Below are positions 1-10,345 of a stretch of DNA of 64,000 nt, piece by piece. This stretch comes from Stemphylium vesicarium (taxonomy: Eukaryota; Ascomycota; Dothideomycetes; Pleosporales; Pleosporaceae), in contig QXCR01000018.1 in the NCBI GenBank assembly GCA_004380135.1, positions 248,001 through 312,000 of the forward strand, in the 5' to 3' direction. The translations under genes were made by a program, and so were the position numbers. How positions within the stretch are numbered: position 1 is the first letter of the stretch; each line of letters opens with the position of its first letter. The notes beneath the pieces were generated by a model. That model was given only the letters and a program-made list of their open reading frames with translations. It was not told where the DNA came from and did not search any database.

Positions 1-45
1 ATGCACGCATAGCGAAGCCCCGCTATCGATACTTACCCCTCCAAG

Positions 46-1576
46 GAACTTGCGCAGAAAGCGGAGATCGCGAACGACCATTTCGTACGAACGACGGACC
101 GAGAACATAAGGATGCAGTGGAATATGCATGGGTACGGGATCTCGGGACAGTGTGTTGGGCGCAATGAAAGCTGATGGCGGACAGTTTTTGCTGCAAGAG
201 AAGGGTCTCATATACGAGCAGAAGCATGAGGGCTGGTACTCGGTCACAGACGAATGCTTCTACCCGCAGTCGGCAATTCAGCCATATCTCGACCCGCCTA
301 CAGGACGGAAGATAATGGTATGGTCTAGCTGGTTTCTTGTCGTTGTTCGAACTGACCAGACTGCAGACCTCAATCGAAACGGGTAGCGAAGTGGAGTGGT
401 CTTCCGAAGAAAACTACCACTTCCGTCTTTCGGCTTTCCGCGATAATTTGCTGGAGTTTTTCAAAAACAACCCAGAATGGATAACACCGGAACACCGGAT
501 GAAGGAGGTTGTGCAAGCGGTCGAGTCAGGCCTGGAGGATCTATCCATTTCCCGGCCATACGACCGACTCACATGGGGAATCCGTGTTCCTGGAGATGAT
601 TCGCAGACCATCTACGTATGGCTGGATGCACTCATGAACTACGCTACGAAAGCTGGCTACCCATGGACCCCAGGCCAAGAACAATCAGGAGGCTGGCCCG
701 CCGACTGCCATGTCATTGGAAAAGACATTGTTCGCTTCCATTGCATCTATTGGCCTGCTTTCCTCATGGCTCTTGGACTTCCTCTCCCGAAAAAGATTCT
801 GACCCATGCTCACTGGACTCTTGGGGGCTCTAAGATGTCCAAGTCAACAGGAAGAGTCGTTGACCCCTTTCATGCTCTTGATCGGTTCGGACCGGATGTC
901 ATGCGCTTCTACATGGCCCGGGAGGGTGGCATACAGGACGACGCTAATTATGACAACCTTCGCATCGTTGGACTGTACACCAAATTTCTGAACCAGCAAC
1001 TCGGTAATTTAGCCTCCCGTGTCACAAGAGGTAAGAAGTGGAGCGTTCGAGGTGCAGTTGAGCGCATTGGTAGCAAGCCGACAGAGGAATGGGAGGAAGG
1101 CCCGGGTTCTAGGTTCTACAACAACTCGCTCACCTCCATCGCCTCTGAGGTAGATACGTCTTTCGATGCCTATGATCCACGCAAAGCAGTAACTCAAATC
1201 AGCGACTTCGTGCGAAGCGTAAGACTTCCAATACCTTTGTCATTGTTTTCTTGCTAATCTAGATAAGGCAAACGCATTCCTTCAAATGTCAAAACCTTGG
1301 GAAAAAGTGTTGCCCTATGCCCCTGGCGAACCAGGCGAAGAAGTAGACAAGATCATCTACCTCGCCTCGGAGGCTCTACGTATCACTGGTATCATGCTAC
1401 AGCCGTACATGCCGAACAAGGCAAGGATGTTGCTCGACCAACTGGGTGTGCAACCTGATCATAGAACGCTAGAGCACTGCAAGCCTGGTGCCGATTTGGA
1501 CTATGGCACTCCACTGGTGGAGCTGGGTGTTTCGCACAAGGGCGTGTTGTTCCCACCTCTCTCGAGCGAAGAGTAA
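46..1576 (+). CDS. MSM1: Mitochondrial methionyl-tRNA synthetase, 5' end outside window
   Basis: Class I aminoacyl-tRNA synthetase charging tRNA-Met, probably in mitochondria. Exons read as 46-132, 186-317, 367-1218 and 1268-1576, with introns of 53, 49 and 49 nt. Upstream frames hit a stop at 10-12, so the sequence before about 46 is intron (acceptor AAG at 43-45) and the HIGH-motif exon lies outside the window. Visible are the catalytic-domain end with VTDECFYPQS, the WLDALMNYATKAGYP segment, GKDIVRFH, and a canonical KMSKS loop at 832-846, followed by the anticodon-binding helical domain. The exact KMSKS and the absence of a C-terminal tRNA-binding extension fit the bacterial-type mitochondrial enzyme; as I recall, fungal cytosolic MetRS has a variant loop. 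The stop is TAA at 1574-1576. Confidence 0.93.
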
Positions 1577-1939
1577 ACCTTGTATACTTGTGTATTATAC
1601 GTGACTGTAAATGGAAAAAATATGATTTCCAATACCACTGCAAAATGTCGAGCTTGGCTCATTCTGCGAACTAGTTCGCCAGGTCAAGCGTTGATCTTCG
1701 TGTGACTGGCACCTTCGTGCAGGGCTAAGCCTGGCGCGCGCCAAGGCCGACATCATCGCGCGACCTAAACATTTCCCAGTGAACATTCTCATCTTTGCCC
1801 TGTCACGTCTCCGCCACCACCACGCTTCCCACTTCTCGCTCTAAAGTCGCACCCGTCGCATAGGCTCCCTCTGGAATCTTCGTCTTCTCAGAAGATACGA
1901 AACGTCGCACCCACGTACCCGCAGTCTTTCTACCTCATC
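1577..1939. other. Intergenic, MSM1 to SPP2
   Basis: No gene seen. The second half is pyrimidine-rich (about 1800-1930) and is probably the promoter and 5' leader of the downstream SPP2 gene, whose ATG lies in a good context (ATCATGGCC). No TATA box is evident. Confidence 0.6.
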
Positions 1940-3334
1940 ATGGCCGCCCCAAAGCAGGGCGGCTTCAAAATGTCGCTGGGGGCTCTAAAGGCAAAGCCAG
2001 GGCTCAAGGCGGCTCCCACGCAGAAAGATAACAAAAAATCGAAGCTTCTACTCGGCGATGACGAACCCGACGATTCGGTCAAGCAACAGGAAATCACGGG
2101 ATGGGATGCAGCAGAGGGCGGCGCTGTCGAGGCCAACGGCAAGAAAGAGAAAGAGGCACCGCGCATCATTCCGGTACAGCCGAATCGCGATTGGCGCTCA
2201 GAGGCGCTGCGAAAGCAGCTTGCGAAAGCACCGCACCAACAAGCGCAGAATCAAACGATCAATGAGAAGCAGATTGAGGAGCCCAAGGTTCAGTACGGGC
2301 TTACGGTCATCAACAAAGACGAGGCGCAGGAAGAAACAGCTGTGGAGGCTGATGCGCCGAAGCCGATGGAGGTAGAACAGGATACTCTTACGGAGGAACA
2401 GCGCCTGGAGAAAAAGGCTCTCGATGCGCTGATTACCGGAAAATCTGTCGACAACGACCTCGTGATACCAATACAAGCGGAAGAGGAAACGTCCTTGAAC
2501 AACCTGCACGATGCGCCCGAGGCTCCCACGCTTGCATCATACGAAGCTACACCAATCGAAGGATTCGGCGCCGCGCTACTTCGCGGCATGGGTTGGAAAG
2601 ACGGAGAGACAGCTGGGAAAAACGGCGCTGCGCCGAAACCAAAGGAAATCAAGAGGCGACCAGCTCTGCTGGGTATCGGCGCAAAGGAGGAGGCTGCCAC
2701 AGGTGTCGAGCTCGGAGAATTTGGCGGTGGGAAGGGGAAGGGCAAGGGCAAGAAGGTTGTCCAAAGTTACAATCCCGTCGCACTACGGAACAAACACACT
2801 GGCGAGATGATCACGGAAGAGGAACTGAAAGCAAAACTCGAGAACCAAAGCCTAGTCCAAGAGGGGCCTCCATCGAAACCGAAGAGCAAATACGATGACG
2901 CCAGCGAGGACGACGAGCGCAGACGTGAGAAGCAGAGAGAAAAGCGAGACGATCGGGACCGCGACCGGCGCCGCGACGACGACTACGACAGCGAGCGAAG
3001 ACGAGACAAAGACCGCCGACGCGAAAAGGACGATTACTACGACAGCGATCGCCGGCGGGACAAGCGCAGAGAACGAACCCGCGACCAAGACTACGACAGT
3101 GAGCGCCGGAGAGAAAAGCGAAGAGAACGCAGCCGCAGCCCAGATGACCGAAAAGACAAACGTCGGGATCGATACCGCAGCAGAAGTCGAGATTCGAAGC
3201 GGAAGAGCGACCGGAGAGATTGTAGTCGGAGTCGCGATTCAGATGATAGAAGGAAGAGGAGACGGGAGAGAGATTACGATGATGATGAGAGGTATGAGAG
3301 GAAGAAGAATAGGGATGACAAGTACTATAAATGA
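1940..3334 (+). CDS. SPP2: Pre-mRNA splicing factor SPP2/GPKOW family, G-patch protein
   Basis: Intronless 464-aa protein. The G-patch sits at about residues 205-250 (IEGFGAALLRGMGWKDGE, then GLGIGAKE-like spacing), matching the Spp2/MOS2/GPKOW type that activates the DEAH helicase Prp2/DHX16 before the first catalytic step of splicing. The N-terminus carries the family's conserved basic start (KMSLGALKAKPG). From about residue 316 to the end the chain is an RD/RE/RS-rich tail with repeated DYDSERRR-type units, typical of metazoan and filamentous-fungal splicing factors and absent from the short yeast Spp2. It is expected to be nuclear. The family assignment rests on the G-patch context; the tail is low complexity and uninformative for homology. 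Confidence 0.9.
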   Translation: MAAPKQGGFKMSLGALKAKPGLKAAPTQKDNKKSKLLLGDDEPDDSVKQQEITGWDAAEGGAVEANGKKEKEAPRIIPVQPNRDWRSEALRKQLAKAPHQQAQNQTINEKQIEEPKVQYGLTVINKDEAQEETAVEADAPKPMEVEQDTLTEEQRLEKKALDALITGKSVDNDLVIPIQAEEETSLNNLHDAPEAPTLASYEATPIEGFGAALLRGMGWKDGETAGKNGAAPKPKEIKRRPALLGIGAKEEAATGVELGEFGGGKGKGKGKKVVQSYNPVALRNKHTGEMITEEELKAKLENQSLVQEGPPSKPKSKYDDASEDDERRREKQREKRDDRDRDRRRDDDYDSERRRDKDRRREKDDYYDSDRRRDKRRERTRDQDYDSERRREKRRERSRSPDDRKDKRRDRYRSRSRDSKRKSDRRDCSRSRDSDDRRKRRRERDYDDDERYERKKNRDDKYYK

Positions 3335-3782
3335 GTGCTGTCATAGAATATAGATTCAGGTGTGAGGACATTGCATAGCATTCAATTTGGCGATTTCACA
3401 CAGCATTCAATGGCGTTTGAGTAAAATGTTAGATACCAGTCTCACGAGTAAGTGATCATTGCCATAGTTTTGAACAATTGATTTACGAACTGCCATTTCA
3501 CCATCTTCATGAAGGTGGTCCTTGGGTATACATGTTGTGACTTCAATACGGTTCTGCTCCATCTCTGATAACATTACATCTTACTTGGGTACATCGACGC
3601 TAGAAAAAAAACCTCCTGTATGCTTCATTACGATATCATAATCATGCGACACGACGCGAAAACAAAACAATGCTGGTGGTATATTTGGATGCAAAAGGAA
3701 ACGGCAGATTCGATAGGAGTACTGCGGAAGTAATATACAAAAGAAAGGGTGGTTTTGGTTTTGCGGTTTGTTTGTTGTTTGT
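3335..3782. other. Convergent intergenic, SPP2 / Frag1-Sfk1 gene
   Basis: AT-rich 3' flanks of two genes that meet tail to tail. No ORF or structural RNA recognised; probably the overlapping 3' UTRs of both. Confidence 0.6.
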
Positions 3783-4767
3783 TTAGAAGTTCCTCGAGGG
3801 GAGAGTCGGGTCCTCGGCTGGCTTGGGGTAGCCGTTGGCTGTGTGCGAGACGTAGCCGTCGGTGAGGTTGTTGGTGTAGCCATTGCCGTTTGTGTAGCCG
3901 TTTGTGTAGCCATTGGTCTGCGGTGCGGCCATTTGAGAGTTGCCACGGTAGTACTGCTGGCTATCTGCCGCGCCATCGGGTGCTCGCACCGGACCGCCCT
4001 CCTCCAACATTTGCATCTCGGTCTGCTTAGACTGGTGGTGCTTGGAGCGCGTCGCAGGGAGGAAATCGATGAAGAAGCTGGCGACGTAGAAGCAGTAGAT
4101 GTACGAAATGGTCCACTCGAGGACGGCAGCGACATTCCAAACTCCCTGCTTCGAGCAGACGCCGAATGCGATGGCCAGGCAGACTTCGGTGATGATAAAG
4201 AACAGCTTGATCCAGAAGGAGATTCGCAAGATGGAGTGCTCGCGGTAGTGGATACCCAGGCGTTGGTATTCCCAGCATATGAAAATAGCACTGACGATGT
4301 AGCCTATAATAAAGACTCCCAAGAAAATGTTATGCAGAGTTCCGTGGTTCTTGCAGTCGAAGATGGTGAGAAGAATGAGGCCAGCTGCACCGACGATAGC
4401 GGCGATGGTCGCGCATACTGAGTAGAGCTTTTGCCAGTTGGAAGTGTTTGGGTGGAGTTTGTTCGTGTGTCGTAACCAACGTTCGAAGATGAATGCGCAG
4501 TCGAAGGTGACGACAGTGACGGCAGACATGGCGATGAACATAGCCTTGAGGTAGTCCGCGCCGATATCTTCAAGACATTAACGCATGCACAAGCCTCGCT
4601 TACAACAAAAGCTACTCACCAGATATGTATGGGATGGTCTGTCCGGGGTTCATTGTCGAATAATGCGGCTTCCCAGTGGCAGCCCAATAGACCAACATGG
4701 TAACCAACATAGCTATCCATACTACCGACGAGAAAATGGGTACGACCCAGTACGAAAGGCCGAGCAT
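3783..4767 (-). CDS. Frag1/DRAM/Sfk1-family membrane protein
   Basis: Two exons, 4767-4620 and 4567-3783, joined across a 52-nt intron (GTGAGT donor, GAAG acceptor) that splits an Asp codon, give 310 aa. The start MLGLSYWVVPIFSS opens the first membrane helix; five or six hydrophobic segments follow (for example AIVGAAGLILLTIF and FFIITEVCLAIAFGV). The order and the conserved MNPGQTIPYIS and FERWLRH stretches match the Frag1/DRAM/Sfk1 family, which in yeast includes Sfk1, a plasma-membrane regulator of PI4P and phospholipid asymmetry. The C-terminal tail is cytosolic and contains a short NGYTNG repeat. The plasma-membrane role is inferred from the family. The ATG at 4767 is the only start that keeps the first helix intact. 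Confidence 0.88.
3840..3932 (-). repeat. NGYTNG-type codon repeat in Sfk1-like tail
   Basis: Within the coding tail of the Frag1/Sfk1 gene a short unit encoding Thr-Asn-Gly-Tyr is repeated about four times, then degrades. It is visible at DNA level as recurring GTAGCC(A/G)TT blocks. This is low-complexity expansion, not a mobile repeat. Confidence 0.7.
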
Positions 4768-6964
4768 GTTCGATCAACTGCCCTGAGGCGCTGTGTTGGG
4801 GGGATGGAGGTGTGGAAGAGGTAATTCCTATTGCGACTGATGACCGTGTCCAAAGCACCTGCGAGGGAAGGTTGCGCGTTGGGCAAGACAGCACGCGACC
4901 ACGAGATACTCGGGGGGCGGGTAAGGAAACGGGAAAGATACAACAACAGCGATCAGCAGCAGGGAGCAGGGTCAGTGTGATGAAATAGGGCCAACGCAGA
5001 ATGATGAAAAGATTCGACGGCAGCGCGGTTGAGATTTCATACAAGCGGTGTTGTTGCTAGACGCGACTATGATGTCACACATTGCTTATAGCGTGGCTTG
5101 CTTAGCCTGCTTCGTCAGATGCCGCCGGTGTCCGAGACGATCGTCGAATTGAACGTCAGCAGCAAGGCTCAGACTGCTGGGCTGCGTGGAAATAGGACGA
5201 AGTTATCCCGATGTTTGTCGGGCGTCTTGAGATGAGCCTCTGATGAGGTTGGCATAGGAGCCAACCAGAAACGCGGTTGTGGCTTCTGCAACAGTCAAGA
5301 TGCGGACTACCGTCGCGTCGTTAGAGCAAGCCAGCCGCCGATCGTCGATGGCATGACCAGAGGTTGGAAGCGCAGCGCTACGAAAACGAGTTTCGCTCGA
5401 CATCCATTGTAGAGTTTCAGCATCGACGCTACAGAAGTCCATCGGTGTTGTTGGGGATTTGATAAGGTGCGGCACATCGCCCGTGATTGTCCGGTCCGTA
5501 CGCTTTTTCGATAGTCGGCAGTATCGCGGACAGTATCGAGGCTGTCAGATTTTTTTCTCACCACGAGGCATGCATTGCCATTGTGACGCGTGGTAGCCAA
5601 CCCCTCTTCTCGGCGGGCACCTGGGCAACGTCTGGAAACCTTCACGCAAACTATCGTGGGTTCCTGTACATTTCGGCCTTGCGCCCTTCAACGTTGCATC
5701 TCAGGGTCGAGACCAGCCGATCGGCACGACGGACTTATCAGGACCCGCGACAACGAGGGGTTTCTTTTCCGTTGCATTCGTCGCGTCCCAGTGGTATGGT
5801 ATCGTCAGCTTGCTCACCTTCGCCCTTGGTACCTTGTTGCACCACAACTACCTGTATGCAGGGTGGACGCCTTGACTGACGCAGGAGAAGCGCGCCTCAC
5901 GCGCGAACAAACAAAACAGCGTCTTTGAGTGCATGGCGATGCACGCAAAGTGTTGAATGGAGAGGTCGAGAGCCAGACAACTGACCAGGGCGACGCGCGT
6001 ATTGGATAGGACGCAGAAGATCGCGATCAGACGAGACAGTGAAATGAAGATGCGACTAGAAGCCGGAAATTGCCTACCTCTGCGTTGGCCGCGTCGGACA
6101 TTTCGCTACAGAACTTGAGGCAAACCGAAAAGCAAAGACCCGGTGCACGCTGTCCATGCACTGACTGACAGGTTCGCAAACTGGCTGCCTCAAACACGGC
6201 GCTGGGCAGTCTGTCAAAGAGGCAAGCCACAGCCGGGGAGCACCGCCACTCTAAATATCTCGCGTCGCATGCATCGGCACGGCCACAAGTCACCAGCTCG
6301 GCTAGCTCTTCCTTGTGTGGATCTGCAGTTGCAATGGCACGACTTTTGGATGCCGGTTTTTTGCAGTTTGCCATGCTGGCCAGGCCTGAGTCGCTTCGAT
6401 CAGCCGTTAGGTCCACCGATACGCAAAATAAACTGGGATCCAGCCTTCGCGGCGAACATGCATCAGGGCGTCCCGCCTTGATTGGTCTCGGGGCTCGTGC
6501 GCCTACCCATCTTGATTGGCAGGTTAATTCAATCCGCGATGCAAGCGCATCGTCCAGGTTTCATCTGGAGCCTCTTCCAAGTTTGTTGGCATTTAGATAT
6601 GCAGCGTCTCCGCCTGCGACACGAAGCACTTGTAACCCCATGCTCAACATCCTTGATACCTGTCACCGCCGCATTTGACCTTCCCTAGTGCCGGTTCACG
6701 CGGGGACATATTTCTTATTCTTCGATACGGTTCACCTCCACCTTAGTGTACCGCAAAACGACGTGCTGGTGCTCACACTCCAGCCTCCACATTGATAACG
6801 CTGCAGCTTCCCAGCGCTTTATAAAGGCGAGGAGCCATCCTGGACTCAGCCCCGCACCTGCACGAACAGCGATTGACTCGCCTTCAAGCTATCACGCTTC
6901 CGATGTCTCTTATCCGATAGTCTTGGGCGACAGCGCTCTCCAAACACCACCCCAACTAGCAAAC
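4768..6964. other. Long divergent intergenic region
   Basis: About 2.2 kb between two divergently transcribed genes. Only short overlapping ORFs without codon bias or recognisable domains occur (for example around 5487-5928 and 6027-6416), so I call no gene. The right end holds a TATA box at 6820-6825 for the downstream gene. The rest shows nothing I can name. Confidence 0.6.
6820..6825 (+). promoter_or_regulatory. TATA box of the RRKS-repeat gene
   Basis: TATAAA 140 bp upstream of the ATG at 6965. Initiation a few tens of bases downstream would leave a short leader, which supports 6965 as the start and excludes the GTG-initiated extension reaching back to 6746. Confidence 0.55.
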
Positions 6965-9900
6965 ATGGGTAATCAGCCCAGCACCACAACCCACAACAAG
7001 CTGTCCAAACCGAGAACCAACACCAACTCTCATAGCTTCGACTCACCGAGTCCTGCCTTTTCCAAACCCGCGGACCTTAGCGCCGAAGGACGACAGCAGA
7101 TCAAAGACGCACTCCTCTCGCCCACTGCTGACGAGTTTGGTTCTGATATCTGGTCGGAAAGGAACGACAACGCGGTTGAGGTCTCGAAGACACGCGAACG
7201 AACTTTCTCGATTGCATCTAGGTCAAACTCTAGGACACACTCAAGGTCCAACTCTCGATCTAACTCACTGTCGTGTTTCGGTAGCAAACAAGCCTCAACC
7301 ACCAAGCTTGCCGGAATGGCTGATTCCAGGTTGTCTTTGGTTTCCCCATCACATGTGGATATTGCCGAAGCTATAAGGCTTTTGCAGCAACTCAAGAAGA
7401 ATGCATCACCCGAGGACCTCGCAGCACTTCACGAAGTTTTGGAAGCACCGGAGGAGCCTGCCATACCCGTGCCGGAACCAAGCACCAGTCGAAGAACATC
7501 AGCAATAGACAGATCCTCATCTTCCCTCACACGAAGAAAGTCTCTGCTCCAGACACCTGGAGTCGGCACTCGTAATTCCCCCGTCGAAGGGCGGCGTAGG
7601 ACATGGAACTCATGGAAGGCTCCCAAACTTGAGCCTGAGGAGGAGGCGAAGTGGCAACCGAGCCCTGCAAGTGCTACCAGATTGAGCCCGCAGACGACCT
7701 TATCCCCGACCGACAGAACACTCGACAATTCGAGGCCTCGTGCGCCAACCCCATCCGAGCTGGATTATTCGCATCTTGGCAACTTGCAGCTCGGATCTCT
7801 GGTAGTCACTAATGGCGCTGCGTCGCCTGCATCGAGCATCAGGACTGCACGACCTCGAAATGCTGAAGATGAAGATTACTTTTCCGAAGCAGAGCTTGGT
7901 TCTAGCCCGTTGATGATGAAATCTACTCGGCGACGTGGTCATTCAAAGAGCAAATCTGCTTCGCTTCCTGTAACTTCTCCTCTGTCTACCGTCGACAACA
8001 ACGAGACACCGGTACGGTACGTCGACAGCACATCAACTCCATCCACCAGCAAGCCTATTCCGTTTCCGAATTACGCCCAGTCGACCCTTCCGGATCATTG
8101 GGATGACGGCTGGCAAGACGCAAAGAGTAACACAAATAGCGCAACCGACTTTGCCGAAAGCTACCAAGCAGACATCCCTATTAGCCCATTTCCGGTATTG
8201 GAGAAGGGTCTTGCAGTCCCCAAGGACGAAGATTCACCAAAAGCGCCAGTCGCCCGTTCATTCCACCGCCCAACATACGATCAACTAATACCACCGGTTG
8301 AGATTAAAGTCTCCGCTCCCGCTATCGTTTCCAGTGCACCAAAACTGGAGAAGCCAAGGAGCCGGGCTGGCCGACGACCGCAGCCACAAACGACTGATTC
8401 GGGCTATTCATCTGGTAGTAGTCTCCGAGTCACCGAACAGGAGCAGCGAACAAGCCCTAGTCCTATTTTATGCCATCATTGTGACGGATCGCAGCAAGAT
8501 TCCGATGCAAGCCACGACAACCAACCTTCCCAGGCGAATCTCTCGAAGCAAAGCCCAGAAATCTCTCCAATGCTGGGAACCGCAGAATTACTACAACTAG
8601 ACAGACAAAGACCGTCTCTCAAAGTTTCTACAGATTTCGCAAACTCCTCAGCCAGGTCATCCATTTCGGAGGCTCTGCTCTCGCCCCAGAGGCCCAAACC
8701 AGTCTCTTCGAGAGGCTCCTGGTCTGGTACTACAGAGAAGCCGCGCAAGCGCTTCCATCGACGGAAATCGCTGGCAGAACAATTAGTTGTTCAGTCATGC
8801 CAGTCCATCCCAGAAGGAACGATTCCTGAGGTCCCGACTAAGGTGCGAGCCAACTTTGAACGCCGCGTATCGTCTACTCCCGGGATGGACTGCTTGACAC
8901 AGACGTACCCTACAAAGAACCACGTTGTTGCAGAAGATACCAGACCCGCAGCTCCTCTCCCAAGCTGGAGCGAGTTTAAATTGCTTGCTGAGCTGGAGCC
9001 TGAGGCACCGCTGAGGCCCCCCATGCAAGGTCGCAGGAAGAGTTTGTCCTTTTTCCGCAGGAAGTCAATGAGTGAAGAGAGTCAACCCAAGTATGAGAGT
9101 GCACCTATCGACGGCGCCTTTCTAGGCCTTATTGCAGCATCAATCGGTGACTCGCCATACGATCCAGCAATGTCCGGCCTGCCAAAGCAGGCGGTTGACT
9201 CCCCGACACACCCATATCAACTTGGTGCCTCGGTACCCCGATCAAAGTCTATGGTCAACATATCCATGGATAGTAAGGCTGCTGCTGAGTTTGCGCGCGC
9301 GCACAGCAAAGATCTCGCTGTTGCGAAAAAGGCGTTGCCTCGACAGCGACCTAGAAGTCTTCACAACATGAAGATTGAGGCTGGCGAGGCCAAGGCATCG
9401 AAGCGTCGTCCGCAGAGTGTCGACGTTCCGCCTGTGCCTTCCATCGACACCTCTAAGCTCCTGACTCCGGCCACTGCTAAGCCGCGAGGCCCTCGACCAG
9501 AGAAGCAGAGCCCAATGTCATCCAGGTCTAGTCTTAGCCCTGCCGGCCGGGCTCCCCAACGCAGTCAGACTACCTCTCCGTCAGTGAGCAAGGATGAGTC
9601 ATGCCCACCACAGCCTCCGCAGCACGGTGTGAACTGGGAAGTACAGTCCAAGGCCTGGGCTCAGCGTCGCAAGTCGATCGGAGAAAGTCTGCGCCCTGCG
9701 AATGCTCCAGTCAGGACTAATCACTCTTCTGCTGATCTACAATCCCAGACCAAGGCCTTGAGCCATCGTCGCAAGTCGGTAGGAGCAAGTCTGCGTCCTG
9801 CGAATGACGTGATTAGGGACAACCAGTCTTCCGCTGGACTTGAACCGCAGTCGAAGCCTTTGAGCCAGCGTCGCAAGTCGGTTGGAGAAAGTCTGCGCCC

Positions 9901-10345
9901 TGCAAATGCTGTCGTTAGGAACAAGCAGTCTTCTGTTGATGGGCAATTGCAGACAAAGTCCTTGAGCCAGCGTCGCAAGTCGGTTGGAGAAAGCCTGCGT
10001 CCGGCGAACGCTGTCAGGAGCAGCCAATCTTTTGTCGACGTGCAAGCGCAATCCAGGGCCATGGGTCAGCGCCGCAAGTCGATGGGAGGAAGCCTACGCC
10101 CTGCCGTCAGGACCAGTCAGTCTTCTGTTGACGTGCGAATGAAAGGCCAGGCGCCAGAAGTACCTGCTAGCTGGGGTCGATTCAGCGGTGGTTTGGAGTA
10201 CAATTGGGAGGGGCGCGGTACGGGCGTCGGAGGTAGCGCCGGCACGCGGCAACTCAACAGCAAAGCATCCGTGAAGTCGCTGCACTTCCAGCACCAGTAC
10301 GGGGTGGATCTTTCAGACGTGCCTATCATGCTCCAGCGCGTTTAG
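6965..10345 (+). CDS. Large disordered protein, N-myristoylation motif and RRKS repeats
   Basis: Intronless ORF of 1126 aa from the first ATG. I do not recognise a catalytic domain; the protein is Ser/Pro/Arg-rich and predicted disordered. It begins MGNQPST, which fits the N-myristoylation pattern (Gly2, Ser6), so membrane anchoring is plausible. A short helical segment (IAEAIRLLQQLKKN) with a following acidic stretch lies near residues 135-165. Nine RRKS motifs occur, each matching the basophilic PKA-type consensus R-R-x-S: four scattered (TRRKSL, HRRKSL, GRRKSL, FRRKSM) and five in tandem repeats near the C-terminus (9644-10137). The C-terminal end (SVKSLHFQHQYGVDLSDVP) looks ordered and conserved. 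Function is unknown; a membrane-tethered kinase substrate or 14-3-3 client is inference only. Confidence 0.85.
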   Translation: MGNQPSTTTHNKLSKPRTNTNSHSFDSPSPAFSKPADLSAEGRQQIKDALLSPTADEFGSDIWSERNDNAVEVSKTRERTFSIASRSNSRTHSRSNSRSNSLSCFGSKQASTTKLAGMADSRLSLVSPSHVDIAEAIRLLQQLKKNASPEDLAALHEVLEAPEEPAIPVPEPSTSRRTSAIDRSSSSLTRRKSLLQTPGVGTRNSPVEGRRRTWNSWKAPKLEPEEEAKWQPSPASATRLSPQTTLSPTDRTLDNSRPRAPTPSELDYSHLGNLQLGSLVVTNGAASPASSIRTARPRNAEDEDYFSEAELGSSPLMMKSTRRRGHSKSKSASLPVTSPLSTVDNNETPVRYVDSTSTPSTSKPIPFPNYAQSTLPDHWDDGWQDAKSNTNSATDFAESYQADIPISPFPVLEKGLAVPKDEDSPKAPVARSFHRPTYDQLIPPVEIKVSAPAIVSSAPKLEKPRSRAGRRPQPQTTDSGYSSGSSLRVTEQEQRTSPSPILCHHCDGSQQDSDASHDNQPSQANLSKQSPEISPMLGTAELLQLDRQRPSLKVSTDFANSSARSSISEALLSPQRPKPVSSRGSWSGTTEKPRKRFHRRKSLAEQLVVQSCQSIPEGTIPEVPTKVRANFERRVSSTPGMDCLTQTYPTKNHVVAEDTRPAAPLPSWSEFKLLAELEPEAPLRPPMQGRRKSLSFFRRKSMSEESQPKYESAPIDGAFLGLIAASIGDSPYDPAMSGLPKQAVDSPTHPYQLGASVPRSKSMVNISMDSKAAAEFARAHSKDLAVAKKALPRQRPRSLHNMKIEAGEAKASKRRPQSVDVPPVPSIDTSKLLTPATAKPRGPRPEKQSPMSSRSSLSPAGRAPQRSQTTSPSVSKDESCPPQPPQHGVNWEVQSKAWAQRRKSIGESLRPANAPVRTNHSSADLQSQTKALSHRRKSVGASLRPANDVIRDNQSSAGLEPQSKPLSQRRKSVGESLRPANAVVRNKQSSVDGQLQTKSLSQRRKSVGESLRPANAVRSSQSFVDVQAQSRAMGQRRKSMGGSLRPAVRTSQSSVDVRMKGQAPEVPASWGRFSGGLEYNWEGRGTGVGGSAGTRQLNSKASVKSLHFQHQYGVDLSDVPIMLQRV
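9644..10137 (+). repeat. Five tandem 34-aa RRKS repeats
   Basis: Five in-frame copies, each holding Q-x-K-x-x-x-Q/H-RRKS-x-G-x-SLRPAN followed by a Ser-rich spacer (SSxD). The RRKS codons recur at 9665, 9767, 9869, 9971 and 10070, so the period is 102, 102, 102 and 99 nt. Copies 3 and 4 are nearly identical at DNA level over the core, suggesting recent duplication; copy 5 has lost the Asn-Ala of the core. Confidence 0.95.

Noticed and set aside
3768..4421. 217-codon plus-strand ORF
   Set aside because: Antisense of the Frag1/Sfk1 gene including its NGYTNG repeat.
5487..5928. Overlapping ORFs in two plus frames
   Set aside because: No codon preference, splice context or domain; both frames open by chance in a 2.2-kb intergenic region.
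9721..10062. Repeat-bearing minus-strand ORFs
   Set aside because: Complement of the RRKS repeat; periodicity comes from the sense repeat.
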